Made by a program: the position numbers and the translations under genes. Shown one piece after another: positions 1-11,535 of a stretch of DNA of 64,000 nucleotides (its first letter is position 1; every line of letters starts with the position of its first letter). The stretch comes from Casuarina equisetifolia (taxonomy: Eukaryota > Streptophyta > Magnoliopsida > Fagales > Casuarinaceae), in NCBI GenBank assembly GCA_028551475.1, contig CM052356.1, forward strand, positions 21,479,884 through 21,543,883, given 5' to 3'. The notes beneath the pieces are model-generated. The model saw only the letters and a list, made by a program, of their open reading frames with translations. It was not told where the DNA came from and ran no database searches.

Positions 1-329
1 GAGATGAAAACAAATAGAAAGAAAGCTTACCAGATTGATCACAGAAACCTCAGGTTGGCTTTCGATACCATCTAAGATTGAGAAGAAGACGACATCTGAG
101 GATCTGTAACGGGGACACCGAAGATTTGGAAAAAAGCCTCTTTACTTGCTTAAGCAAAGAATAACCTAATTACAACATACATATCGATTGAACACGGGTC
201 AGTCAAACCCAGATGGGCGAAGCCCAATGAACAAATAATGAATAGCCCAACAACTAAAAATAGGCCCAAAGGAATAAAAGCAATGATAAACTAATAAAAC
301 ATAATAAAAATAATAAACATTTCTTAACA
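1..329 (-). mobile_element. 5' end of a Ty1/copia retrotransposon (LTR plus primer site), cut by the window edge
   Basis: Read on the minus strand, an LTR-like stretch runs from 329 (TGTTAAGAAATG) to 71 (ending CTTAGA). It is followed at once by TGGTATCGAAAGCC (70-57), a variant of the plant copia primer-binding site complementary to initiator Met tRNA. The LTR has runs such as ATTGGGCTTC and TTAGTTGTTGGGC that resemble the copia at 39,531-43,911, whose LTR also starts TGTTAAG, ends CTTAGA and is followed by TGGTATCGAGAGCC. The two are probably the same family. The internal region lies to the left of the window, so coding content cannot be judged. The expected target duplication would be GTATC (330-334), with its partner outside the window. 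Confidence 0.6.
71..329 (-). repeat. copia 5' LTR (259 bp)
   Basis: Bounded by TG at 329 and by the primer site at 70. It is TG...GA rather than TG...CA, the same ending seen in the related LTR at 39,531-39,768. Boundaries are inferred from one copy only. Confidence 0.5.
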
Positions 330-3300
330 GTATCTCTAGCACGTCCGATGGAAATGTAAACTTTTTCTTAAGTTTTGAAACTTCCGCTTTTTTGGAGTGA
401 TTCTCCGAAATGGAAACTCTCGAGGGCTTTATTCTACAATTTGTAGTTGGGCGAATGGTTCAGTTTTTTCTATCATTTTTTTCACCCAGACATTAATAAG
501 CCACTGAATCCCTAATGAACACTTGTTCGTAGATTTGACTGATTAAAAAATAATTTCTACTCTCTAATGACGAGTAATGAATACTAGTCATTCTCATTCA
601 TCGAATTAAGGATTGATCATAATTGATTTATTTTTGTATGAGATCATTTAACTTCGGGATGTTTAGGAAGCCTAGAAATGAATCCATGTCACCAACCCTT
701 AGGCTCATCGGATTGACAGCTACAATTGATTAAAAAAATGAGAAACTTCAGTATCAAGCAAACCTAAGCAATTACGTAGTTAGTTTGAACCATACAAAGA
801 ACCGTTGGCTTATTGTATCACAGAGGAGATAAATCAAAATAAAGTTTCAGTTACAACACAATAAAAAGCTTGGTCTATTCAATTCTTGTCATTTTCTCCA
901 AAATTTTTTGCAGTGTTTAGTATAAGCCAACCCTTAGAAGTATGTTGCCGACATCAAATATCTCGTCAGAATTGTCTGTTTTAAAGGAGCGTAGGAAAAT
1001 TTGAATGTCTTTCTTACTAGTCCTTGTCGAGATCTCTTTTATCTCCATCATAAAGAATTTAAGAAAGATCTCAACCCGCAACATGAATGATAGATAATTC
1101 AAGAAACATCAAGAACATTTGAGCAAAGTGCACAAAAGATAAAAATGATTCTCGGAATTATCTCTTTACCTAACTTTTAGATGATTTATATGATTATCAC
1201 AATACTTCTTTTGTATTTACAAAGAAAGTGCGCAAAATTTTGCAAAGCAAATATGTTGATGCAGCTGTTATAAGGAAAAAATGCACAGTATGGATAATTT
1301 GTTGTAAAGCAGTAACGGGATTTTGAATTGATCTTAGCAAAGGTTAGATCAATAGGTACATAGTCTGGTCATAAAAACCTGGGGAGTGTGGCACCAAGGA
1401 CAAGTTATCATCATGGAGAGTTTTAAAAGTCCTTGTGCCACAAACGAGAAATAGACGTCTTTGCAGACCTTGACTACACCCGATCACGAAAAGCAGAAGG
1501 CTACAGGCAAGACGCATTGGTAACATAAAAGGGCAACAAGAGCTCCACCATAAAGATAGATTTATTTAGTATTTAGACAATAGCTTGCCGAAAGGTCTAA
1601 CTCTTGGCAAAAGTCAATTGAGGCCGAAAGAAAAAGCTGTAAAAACATTATGGTGGGCAGCAATCCGAGTCCCCCTTTCATAAAATGAAAAGTACAGTTA
1701 TTCGGCGTCAAACTGGACGTATAGTTCAAACCTGCAAGTTCCAGAAGAGTCAATTAGGACGGGGGAAGACTGGGCTGGATTTGAGTACTTGTGTTCGTAA
1801 CAAAGAGACGTACAAAGCACCGGTCACTGAACAAACATATTCAGCAGAAGCATGTCCCAGATGTCAGAAGCAGCGGCATGTGAAGCGCATGGGTCTACAT
1901 TAGAAGAAGACACTTTCTATGGTAATTGCAATATATATTAATCAATGAATAGAAAAATAAAGGAGAGAAATCCAAGGGTTCTGATGATGACAATAATTGA
2001 CAGTAGTTGCATTGGATATGAAGACTAGAAGAGAAGCAGCTGGCTGGGGTGAGGCCAAAAGCACGTGGACCAGAGTTTCCTGAAGTTGTAGCCATGAGCA
2101 TCGTAAGTGTTGCAGCTTCCTAGGGGGAAAATAAACTCTCTACTGAAATCCATTCTCTTAAGGCACTCTCTAAAGACGACAAGATCAACAATGCAGAAGT
2201 CAGGAGCGAGTAATCTCAAGGTCATGTTATGATGGAATATATTACACTCTACATCGGTGGCTTAGCTTAGGTTCAGTCACAACTCAGATAAGTTGTCTGA
2301 ATAGAACACGGTGACAAACTCATGCAAGGTTTGTGAAGTTAAAGGTTGAGCTATATCCCCAACATCCTCACCAGTTTCGAGTTTGAGAAAGGTCACATGG
2401 ATGGAGACCACACAGATGGTAAAAGGTATGTCATTATCGTATGGTGGATGCTTTGCCAAGTTCTGGGTGGCTAATAAAAATAAAAGCAGCATGAGACCAT
2501 CTTTGTTAGTCATAGGTTTAGTTCTTCTTCGGAAATATACTTCCAAAGACAATATCCCTTGACCGTAGACTCATGATTTGAGTCCAAAGTAGGAAAAATA
2601 GAGTCATCAAGAATGATGGAGATAATTTGGTCCATGTTTTGATATTAAGAAGAGCAAGTGCCTTGATAAAAAAAAATTAAAATTTGAGTCAATGATGCAC
2701 AACCAATAGTTGATTGATCTATTTAACGATCTTTTATGGTATATGAATGGTAAGTCAACTCTCAAAATTAGATTCGGACACCAAAGTAAGGAAATTTTCT
2801 AATCTTGTATTCTAATTCTACGCATCTATTTAGGCACATAGCACCTGCTCACCTCAGTCCGGCACAAATGCTAAAGGAAGTGAATAATTAATTACGGTCA
2901 CATGGCTTGTCCATTACATCCCATTATCTGCAAAGTTTCCGACAAAAAGCAAAGAGGCGTGGCTGATGTTTCTGATTCACGTTTCCCTAATCACTTTCTT
3001 ATCTTTCTAAAAAAGATTCAATGCACTACCTTCATGAAATTTTAATATCCTTGTTTAACAAACGAGGATGTGATCATTCCTCTTTTGTAGTCTTTTTTGT
3101 GGGTCCTGTTTTCCGCTTTTTTATGAACAATCAACGATACAATTAGCTCGGCTCAGAATTCACAAATGGCAACACTCGGTTCAAACTTCGCTTCTAAACT
3201 GAAGTACTCATCATGGAGAAAACGCAAAGCCAGTAGTTTGATAGCAAATGGTGGAATGGAAAGCTGTCCTGCAGCATTTGCAGATTGTTTGACCATTTTC

Positions 3301-4740
3301 ACTTTCTTCTTCGTTTTGACGCAGCCATTTACGATAAAAAACAGTTCCGTCCATATTAGAATTTGAACAAGTTGTGACAGGTTGAAGGAAAAACCAAAGA
3401 CAGCAAAGAATTAAGCTTACGTGAATCCAAAGTTTGAAATCTTCTCCCGTCTTTTCTTTTGAACAGACTTATTTGGTTGGAAACAGGTAGGAGTTGGACC
3501 TTTGCATTTCTAGTCTCCACCAAGCCTGCTGCAGTCGACATTTCGTCTAGCTAGCAGTCATTATCTTCACAGTTGTATCTGGGTTTGAGTTAGGCAGGAT
3601 AGGGCCTATTCTACCTTTAGACAAAGCGAATATCCAAAAGTCAATACATTGAATGCATAAGCGAATCATGTTTATTAGCATATATCACATAAGATTAAAA
3701 AGGATTCTTCGTTGTTGTTGCCTTCTTTTTTCTTTTTCTTTTTCTTCTGATAAAGAAACAGAAAATTACTTGTTGCTCCAGTAATTAACAAATTACTGAA
3801 AGTCAAATACATTAATTGACAAATTAATGATGTTTATTGCGAGTCCCATCAGACTTTATTTTATTTTATTTTTAAAATATCATTATCAGTAAATAATCAC
3901 GCTGGGGTCATTATCATTGGTTTTTCCTTTTACAAAAAGACAAAATGTTGTACAAAACTATCACCGCAATCTTCATTGCTTCCTCTGAGTGAAAACGCGG
4001 ATGGTGATTTGTTTCACAACCTATGAACTTTGCTAGATTCATCTGAACTTGGGGGAAAATGTGGAGGTTGACAAAGTAAAATGAATGCTGGAAAATGATT
4101 ATGATTATGATTATGATTATGATTATGATTTTTCAAGAACTACATATTTTCTGATGTCAGACATCTACTAAATTAAAATCATCAGCAACACCCTTTGAAG
4201 TGATATTGGGGCCATTTCACAGATGAACAGCAAATAGTTTTGTCCCTTTCCCAAGTTCGCAACAACAGAAACTCTAAAGCTGTCCTTGGAGGATTTAAGA
4301 TTGCCGATTCTGGTTATGATTAAGCAGCCTAAAAGATTAAGAAACTAAAATGTTAGGTTAATAATTAATAGTTAAAACCTAGTCAAATGATTGCCTTGAG
4401 CCCCATCCCTTTGTTGTTTAGTGTCTTTATGCTTTATCACATTTTAAAGATGTGTAAGGTCTCCTGTGGAGTTAGACTTTAGTTGTTCTTTATGTCTGTC
4501 TTTGTTCCCCGCCCATTTCTGGTTCCGAAAGAAAGAAGGAAAGAAAGGGTCCTATTTTCGAATTTTGCACACTTAAGATCCAAGAGGCCGAACATCAAAA
4601 GCAGGAAATATACGACTAATGCTACCATTGTTGTTCCCTTGGGAAGGTAGAAGACGCATGAGATTCGAGGCTGCTGGGTCCGATTATTCCAAAACAACCC
4701 TGTGAACCAAAAGAGAAAGCAAGAAGAAGAACAAGTCTAC
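330..4740. other. No recognisable gene
   Basis: AT-rich spacer. Open frames here are short (under 100 codons), match no family I recognise and show no paired splice sites. The stretch 840-2,560 is less AT-rich than its surroundings and could hold a decayed gene or noncoding transcript, but nothing supports a product. Confidence 0.5.
4095..4130. repeat. (ATGATT)6 microsatellite
   Basis: Six perfect copies of a hexamer in spacer DNA. Confidence 0.9.
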
Positions 4741-4745
4741 GAAGT

Positions 4746-4978
4746 TTGACCGAATGGGTTATTCGGGAATGTGCGATTTGGTTGCCCGTTGGGTCAATTT
4801 GTTTCGTGTTGGCACTTGTTTTAAGAATCTAAAGCCGTTAAAGGCAGCCTTGTGAGCATCCAGTAACAGAGGTCCACGCAATCCTGTGACCTCAGTGTGG
4901 GACGAGCGCGAATCCATTCGCATGGCCCAACAGTAGCATCCAACGGTAGGAAGCAGATCTTGGTGGTCGTGCGGCAAC

Positions 4979-5017
<39 letters not shown>

Positions 5018-5438
5018 GAAAGAGAGAATCCCATGTAACTTGATCACGGAGACTTTGACGCAGCTTCCGGTGTTCGGTTAAAGAGGAACCACCCGGGTCC
5101 CACCGCCCGCACCTCCTCACACAAATGACTTTTGCATTAAAAGGCTGTTAAAGTCAACTCTGCTTCACTGTCCCCAACTAAATACTCTAATTTCTCTCTC
5201 TTTGGCCGATTTTACCGAGTCGCGAATCCAACGGCTAATCGCTACCTTTTGACCGAATCCCCACCCTACCCTCCATCATTTTACAGGGTCTCCAACCGGT
5301 TCGTCCCGTTCGCCCCGAGGGAGAGGTCAATTCCTCGCCACGTGGAAAGACAGAACTGGGTGATAAGTTTGACGGCAGATGAAGAGAAGCGACAGGTCAG
5401 TGACCCTTTGCCTTGCGTTGGGAGGGCACCGGTTTGAC
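4746..5438 (+). promoter_or_regulatory. W-box cluster upstream of the WRKY gene
   Basis: Five W-box cores (TTGACC or TTGACT) lie in under 700 bp: 4746-4751 (+), 4792-4797 (-), 5152-5157 (-), 5249-5254 (+) and 5433-5438 (+). TTGACG occurs at about 5053 and 5369. W-boxes are the established binding sites of WRKY proteins, so auto- or cross-regulation of the adjacent gene is likely (inference). Confidence 0.6.
4981..5010. repeat. (GA)15 tract in the WRKY promoter
   Basis: A perfect GA dinucleotide run about 0.6 kb before the WRKY start codon. Such tracts can bind plant GAGA-binding (BBR/BPC) proteins; whether this one does is unknown. The serine/leucine-rich open frames on the minus strand here are products of the repeat and not genes. 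Confidence 0.8.
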
Positions 5439-5528
5439 TCCAATCCTCTCTTATCATCTTTTTCCGCTTTTTGCTTTCCTCGTCATCTTCTCTTATTCTT
5501 CAACAGCGATTTGATCGGCTTTTTGTAC

Positions 5529-5534
5529 TATAAA
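5529..5534 (+). promoter_or_regulatory. Putative TATA box of the WRKY gene
   Basis: TATAAA 88 bp before the start codon at 5617, which predicts transcription starting near 5555-5565. An ATG at 5547 opens an out-of-frame reading frame that overlaps the WRKY start and ends at 5672. It would act as a uORF only if transcription begins further upstream. Confidence 0.45.
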
Positions 5535-5616
5535 TCTCTATATTTAATGTGCAAGAGAGACGACGCTGGTTGGTTATATGGTCGGTCACCTTGGCTTGCT
5601 AGTCGGGTAGGGAAAA

Positions 5617-7196
5617 ATGGCTGTGGAACTGATGCTGGGATATGCCGGCAATACTCTGGCGGGCAAGATTGAAGAGGACGCTCTTGCAGTTAAGGAAGCC
5701 GCGTCTGCCGGGATTCAGAGCGTTGAGAAGTTTATGAGATTGATGTCTCAAGAACAGTACCAGGAGGCTGTGGCTGATTCTGCAGCAAACAGAGCTTCTT
5801 TGGAAGTCGGTGCTGTTGCGGATGTGGCTGTGGATAGGTTCAAGAAGGTAATCTCTTTGCTAGATAGAAGAAGAACAGGCCACGCTCGGTTCCGCAGGGC
5901 TCCTGTGGCGCCTACGTCTTCTCAACCACATCAGACTCAAGACCCAGACCCAGAGTCCCAACCTCGGAAAACCGAAGCAGTTTCCGCTTTTAAAATTTAT
6001 TCTCCCACTCCCACATCGATCGTTCGGCTCCCTCCTCTGCCGAACGGTCATTCCCATGTGCACCAATCATCATCCCTCTCAATCCATCCTCAGTCTCAGC
6101 CGCAGTCTCTTATGGAGACAAAGAATGGATCTGTGGAGAGGAAGGATGCCGCTACGAACATCAATTTCTCGCCTTCTCCACCAATTTCTGCTGCGAATTC
6201 GTTTGTGTCAACTTTGACAGGGGACACTGAAAGTGTGCAGCCTTCTCTGTCTTCAGGGTTTCAAATCACACACATGTCCCAGGTATCATCAGCGGGAAAG
6301 CCACCTCTGTTTTCTTCATCTCTGAAAAGAAGGTGTAACTCTATGGACGGCACGGCCGTCCTCAAGTGTGGTTCCTCTTCCGGACGATGCCACTGTTCGA
6401 AGAAAAGGTCCGACCCCCGTTGAAAAACTATTTGCCTTCCTGAGATTAACATGTTTGAGTTGAAATTTTAAACTGATAGTAATTTGATTTCAATGGTTTA
6501 TTCAGGAAATCCAAAGTGAAGAGAGTGACCAGAGTCCCTGCAATTAGCCCGAAGATGGCAGATATTCCACCCGATGATTATTCTTGGAGAAAGTACGGCC
6601 AGAAACCCATCAAAGGTTCTCCGCATCCAAGGTATGTTTATGCGTTTTCTGCACGCTTTCTTTCGCTAAAATCTGTCGTCTCTCTCTCTTTAGCTAATTT
6701 TGTTCTGGAACAAAAATTACTAACACCAACTTCACAAGAATAGAAAATGCTTCAGAGGTATTGTGAAACGTATTTCCTAAAAGTATTGACTATCCTAGAA
6801 TAACATCTTTCCAAAGATGGTCATAAAAGCTGCTTTAATTTCTTTGTTTCCTTGTCGATAATCATTTCAAATCAACGTTCAATATCTTGACGTGAATAAT
6901 TAACTTTCAATTCCTTGTCCTTGCAATTCAACACAAGCGGGGCGGCTACATGTGTAATTGCCGTGATAAATGAGTCACCACTAACTAGTTCCGTGACTTC
7001 TGACAATTTGGTTGTTGCTGATTTCCATTTCAGGGGATATTACAAATGTAGTAGCTTGAGGGGCTGCCCTGCACGCAAACACGTGGAGCGAGCTCTGGAT
7101 GATCCCACGATGCTGATTGTCACCTACGAGGGAGATCACAATCACTCTCACTCCATCATGGAAGCAACCGCGGGTCTCGTCCTGGAATCATCCTAG
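5617..7196 (+). CDS. WRKY7/15-like: WRKY transcription factor, group IId (WRKY7/WRKY15 type), 3 exons
   Basis: A nuclear DNA-binding protein expected to bind W-boxes and act in defence and stress transcription. Exons I read: 5617-6407, 6506-6631, 7034-7196. All introns are GT-AG, the phases agree, and 1,080 nt give 359 aa. The N-terminus MAVELMLGY is typical of WRKY7/15 relatives. A calmodulin-binding C-motif ([11 protein letters not shown], near residue 75) is followed by the HARF motif (GHARFRRAP). The plant zinc cluster (CHCSKKR) ends exon 1. The WRKY domain has intact WRKYGQK and the finger C-X5-C-X23-H-X1-H (C at [11 protein letters not shown] near the end). The second intron splits the Arg codon before GYYKC, the conserved position in this group. 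The C-terminus LVLESS also fits WRKY7/15. Nothing looks broken. Assignment to WRKY7 versus WRKY15 is uncertain; the group is not. Confidence 0.95.
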
Positions 7197-9057
7197 AACC
7201 TCTCGTGCAAGCGGAGATTGCAACATTGACGCTTGAATTTGTGTAATTGTGTAGAAGATTAGTGGGTATATGCCGGCTGCTCATACAGAATAGGATTTCT
7301 TCGTTTTCTTCTTTCGTTTTACCCCCTCCAAAACTTTGCTTAGAAGAAGAAAGAATAGGACAGAGTAAAGATGGTGTGGAGTCTCTGGGGAATCAATCAT
7401 GCAACTACTGTTTTGTTTTCTCAACTTTTTAAAGTTATTATATTCATTGAAGCTTTGCTTTTTTCTTATGCCGAGGAGGCTCAATTATAATTGTTCCAAT
7501 TTCCACTGCACAGCCTTTCGTGAAAAAGAAAAAGTTGCAGTCAATGAGCAAAGGAGAATTTTGAAATTCTCTATTGACTCGAATACGTGAGTCGTGGCAC
7601 CTTGTGGCCTAATTTTGAAAAAAAGTGTAGGTGGGTGGAGGGGTCCTCGCCTCGATGGTCCTGTTTTGAAATCCAACGTTGTGGTAAATGGTAATTAGCC
7701 TGAGTTGAATGGAGATTTTTGGAGAGTCTAGGTATAGGGTTGGACTGTTGAGGGTTTACTGAAGCCCCGTCAAATTAAGACCTAAGTGGGATCAATGAGG
7801 AAAAGTCAAATTTTCATACTCAACAGTACTCAACAGTTGCGCAACCCTTTATAGATTGTAACGTGTTCTAACATGATACACCGCAAGAAAGTTCATCCCC
7901 GAGCTAATGTCCAAAAGTTCACTAGGATCACATGCACGAGGAAGGGAGGAAAATTGCCAAGAATGTTAGGTTTTGTCTCTTGGGCTTCTCACGTACATGA
8001 ACATAATCATAATATCACATCAGTAATCACGAGTCTAGTATTCTGAGTCTATGTTCCTACTTTATGTCGCTCACACAGTCCCAAGAATGTATGACCGGAA
8101 AAAGTGTCCTATATTTTCCCGATAGTGCCTTCCCAACTAAAAGTAAATGAAAGTTCGTAGAGTTTTCTCAACCTTTATGCATTGTTTTACAAGGAAACAA
8201 TGGCGGGAAAACTTGCACATCGAGTTTGCGTATCAAGATTTCTAATCCACTGATGTGGACATAAAACGAAACAGAAGAAATGTTTTTGAACGGCTTCAAA
8301 ATGTATCATTTTTGTCTACGAGATCTTTTCCTTTTTCCACCAAATGATGTGTTGGACAATAGTCAGCACGTCAAAGTTGAGCACGTAACTGAGCAGATTC
8401 CCCGCGACTATTGTTTTGATTAGCTTGCTACCAACCTCTCTAGCAACCTATAGGGGGCAATCAGACAAAAGCAAAATAGCTGGACAGCTTAAAACAGAAG
8501 CCCTTGGCTTGCACCGTTGGTCTCCTCATACTCCTGACTTTCGAGCTTCCTTCCATACCTTGATTGAAGCCAGTTGGGGAATATATGGTTTATGACGGCT
8601 CGTAGGTGGGAATTCACGGTTCCACTCGAGCTTGTTTGTTTGTTGTATCAGTAAAGCAAGCCGGAGAACATAAAGGATTAGGACATTTGAGGTTTGTCGG
8701 TTTTGGTATATCACTAGATACGCCTTCTTGTCCAGCCTCTTCTCTTCGTCCATTCAAGACACCTGCTCTTGATTTTCATTCCCTCGGATCCTAGTGAACC
8801 TGCATGACCCTGAAGAGCCAAGAAGAATAGGGGGCGCATCCTTCACTTGTCTTCGAGGTTCAAGTTCTCCATGAAAGAATTTGCATCTTATGCATATTGG
8901 AAGTCAGTCAGATGGTTGTTTTTTATTTCCATTCACTGAAGCGTAATATCAAGTAAGGATAAATATTATAAAATAAGACCATTTGAATTACAAGACTGTT
9001 TAGGGACTTCGGTATTATTGTCAAGCTACATGAGATAACAAAGCCATACAAAATAGG
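7197..9057. other. WRKY 3' flank and gene-free spacer
   Basis: Starts with the untranslated end of the WRKY gene. No coding potential beyond short shadow frames, and I recognise no repeat family. Confidence 0.5.
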
Positions 9058-9165
9058 TTGCTTAACCAACACCTAGAGTGGCAAGAATAGTGTTTGACTC
9101 TATGGTCTAAGGTTCAAATCCTCATATCCCCCATTGGCATAACCAAAAAGTAAAAAATAAAAAAC
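9058..9165 (+). mobile_element. tRNA-derived SINE-like fragment
   Basis: Contains a box-B-like GGTTCAAATCC about 35 bp after a box-A-like TGGCAAGAATAG, then a short body and an A-rich end (AAAAAGTAAAAAATAAAAAA). This is the layout of a plant SINE head. There is no clover-leaf tRNA and no confirmed target duplication. Confidence 0.4.
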
Positions 9166-9209
9166 TAATAGGAAATAGAAGCTAATTTATTTATTATGAA
9201 AGAACAAAA

Positions 9210-9342
9210 CACACTAGATTTTATTCTTTTTTTACACATGCACCCATGGATGGGGGAGGGGACTTAAACTCACAATCGATGGGACTGTAGGTTAGAGTTT
9301 GGCTTAGAGAACACTACTAAACCAAGGGTCCCCCTTGCAAAT
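9210..9342 (-). mobile_element. tRNA-derived SINE-like fragment, opposite orientation
   Basis: On the minus strand there is a box-A-like TGGTTTAGTAGTG and a box-B-like GAGTTTAAGTCC about 45 bp later, followed by a body and a T/A-rich tail. It lies head to head with the fragment at 9,058-9,165, so transcripts across both could fold back only weakly because the two are not the same family. Confidence 0.4.
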
Positions 9343-9369
9343 TTATTAGGAAGATATGGGTATGGATCA

Positions 9370-9640
9370 TTAAATGTCTCATATCTTTATGAATGAGCAA
9401 CTAACAAAATATTTTAACAAAGGCACTACATAGTAGAAAACATTGGCATCTATTATCTTTTACTTAAATTTATGGGTTAAAGGGGGTGTTAATTGACAGC
9501 AAAGTCATTTTAGGATGGTTAAGAATATATTTTTCTTTTCAGTGTTAAGCCTTGTCTTATTTGTACTATTCTTTTAAATGTTTGCCATGTATTTTGGTTA
9601 TGGCCTTTTAGGGCTACATAGGGTTAACTTGTATACATAG
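9370..9640 (+). mobile_element. 3' end of an old copia element: RNase H tail, polypurine tract and LTR start
   Basis: The + strand around 9,390-9,486 reads like the end of a copia polyprotein (NEQLTKYFNKGT, then stops), matching the usual EQLADIFTKAL region in degraded form. It is followed by a polypurine tract (TTAAAGGGGG) and TGTTAATTGACAGC at 9487, a typical LTR start. The LTR is interrupted at 9640 by the minus-strand copia and appears to resume at 24,834. This makes it the oldest layer of the nest. The evidence is motif-level only. Confidence 0.45.
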
Positions 9641-9857
9641 TGTAAGAAAAGGTGAAAACGGGAGAAAGGTCAAAGATGTGCAACTAAAATTCTGTATTAT
9701 GTTTGCTTGAGAAACTGTACAAGTAACCTATTACATTTATAGTGCAACAACCTAGCTAATATAGGAAACTATATTTACTATGTAAATACAATATATTGAG
9801 CATGATTCTAGTGCTCAATATGGCAATGTGGTAAGTAGGATTCTGTGTACATTAACA
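9641..9857 (-). repeat. copia 3' LTR
   Basis: Begins on the minus strand with TGTTAATGTACAC and ends CTTTTCTTACA. It pairs with 24612-24828. Confidence 0.95.
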
Positions 9858-9865
9858 CTCCCCCT

Positions 9866-10119
9866 CAAGCCGAAGATTTGTATAAATCAAATACTTCGAG
9901 CTTGGAGAGAAGGTGCCAATGTTGCTTACTGCAAAGTGCCTTTGTCAACAAGTCTGCGGGTTGTTCTTGAGTGGGAATGTGTCGAGTTATAATGATACCT
10001 TATTGAAGCTTTTCTCTCACATAGTGACATTCCACCTCAATATGTTTCGTATGTTCATGGAAGATGGGATTTGCTGCAATCTTTTCTACTGCCTCATTGT
10101 CGTAATGTAGTAAAGTAGG
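9866..10119 (-). pseudogene. copia RNase H C-terminal part, separated from its polyprotein by the Athila insertion
   Basis: The minus strand reads through motifs usual at the end of copia polyproteins (YDNEAVEKIAANP, HTKHIEVECHYVREK, ADLFTKAL) with at least one internal stop before GIIITRHIP. The upstream part resumes at 20,013 directly after the target duplication. RNase H cleaves RNA-DNA hybrids during reverse transcription; this copy cannot make it. Confidence 0.85.
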
Positions 10120-10124
10120 ACGTT
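10120..10124. repeat. Target-site duplication ACGTT (left copy)
   Basis: Matches 20008-20012 exactly and marks the insertion point of the Athila-type element in the copia RNase H region. Confidence 0.9.
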
Positions 10125-11521
10125 TGTTCGGTGAATTTTAGATGCAAGTGAACATGTCGAGCAAGTAATATAATGATGAGAAAAGTATCGTCCCACGAAG
10201 ATTGGTGAATACTGAACTAATTAAGTACTAATGATGAATTAATCCTAAAATTTATCTAGCAAATCAAAATATTGTTGAAGATGAATTAAAATTTAAAATT
10301 TCTAAAATGAAAACTCAATACTAATTAAAATTGGATCCAAGTAAGAAAAATCAAGATGAGACACATGTTAGAGCTTCCGATTTCACCATAACTACTAGAT
10401 ATGAATTTCCATAGTTTATGCCTGCAAGAATGATATTATCTATGTGATGGCGGAATTTCCTAATTTATTTACTATCCTATGTCTAGGTATAGTAAACCTA
10501 TTTAGTTCATTAATTCACTATATCTCTATATGTGAATTGAAACAAACCAAATGCATTAGGATCTATGAATATTCCTGGTTTACAATAAATCTTTCGATCA
10601 TTTTATCACCAAAAGCCACACAAATAACATGGTATATGTCTATCCACATTTAATTCATGGTTATATATTATAAGAAGCAATTGTATATTATTACCTTTCA
10701 GTCTTTAACATGCACATCAAATCATTCAAGTGGTGGCCAATCACTTAAAAGCATTAAGCATAATAATATATAACTCACATAAATAAACTATCTTGCAAAA
10801 CATAAAAACTTATAGGATTCACATCATCATAGTTAGGCTACATCTTCGCTCTAACAAAAGAAGTTTAGAACATAATGAAATAATGAGGAAGAACAATAAT
10901 AAGAAACAAAGAAGGCATCTTGAATCCAAGAACAAGAAGTCTGTCACCTTTTTTGTCTTCTCTTCAAGAAATCTTGAATTCTTGGCCTCTCTCTTGAGTT
11001 GAATCTTGAATTCTTGGCCTCTCTCTTGAGTTGTGCTCAATTTCCTCCTTGGTTTCAGCGACAACTTCTTTTTTTTTCTTGCTTCCCCCCCTCTTCTATG
11101 CAGGGCTCCTCCTTTATATAGGGTATGGGATCTAGAACTTTCTCCTTATCCTAATAGCATTGGGTTTTGGATTCCTAATACAATTGGGTTTTAGACTTCT
11201 ATATTAATTAGGCTTTGGACTCCTAATAGGACTAGGTTTTCTAATTATTTAAAAAAATAATAACAATAAAAATCTAATAACAATTATCCAAAGCCCAAGC
11301 CCAAGCCCATCTTGATTTCCTTCACCTTGATAATTTGACCATCTTCTGCCATATAATAAGTACCAGGTTCTCCATGCTTGTTCTTTTTCTTCATGCCTCC
11401 TTATGCTACATAAACAAGACAAATTTAAGTAAATAAAGAGAAATTCAAATATTTTCTCACAAACATTAGAGAATTTATTATTTAAATTAGGTAAAATAAC
11501 TCTATAAAAATAGAGTTATCA
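10125..11521 (-). repeat. Athila-type 3' LTR (1,397 bp)
   Basis: TG at 10125 and CA at 11521 on the + strand. Near-identical to 18613-20007. A TATA-like CTATATAAAGGAGG lies on the minus strand near 11,110-11,125. Open frames inside both LTRs recur because the LTRs are copies; they are not genes. Confidence 0.95.
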
Positions 11522-11535
11522 ACACCCCCAAACTT
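11522..11535 (-). other. Polypurine tract next to the 3' LTR
   Basis: The minus strand reads AAGTTTGGGGGTGT immediately before the LTR, the expected site of plus-strand priming. Confidence 0.8.

Noticed and set aside
4759..5120. Two Ser/Leu-repeat minus frames of 91 and 99 codons
   Set aside because: Produced by the (GA)15 tract in the WRKY promoter.
10793..11064. Frames repeated at 19,281-19,552, as if a duplicated gene
   Set aside because: Both lie at matching positions in the two Athila LTRs; they are copies of an LTR, not genes.
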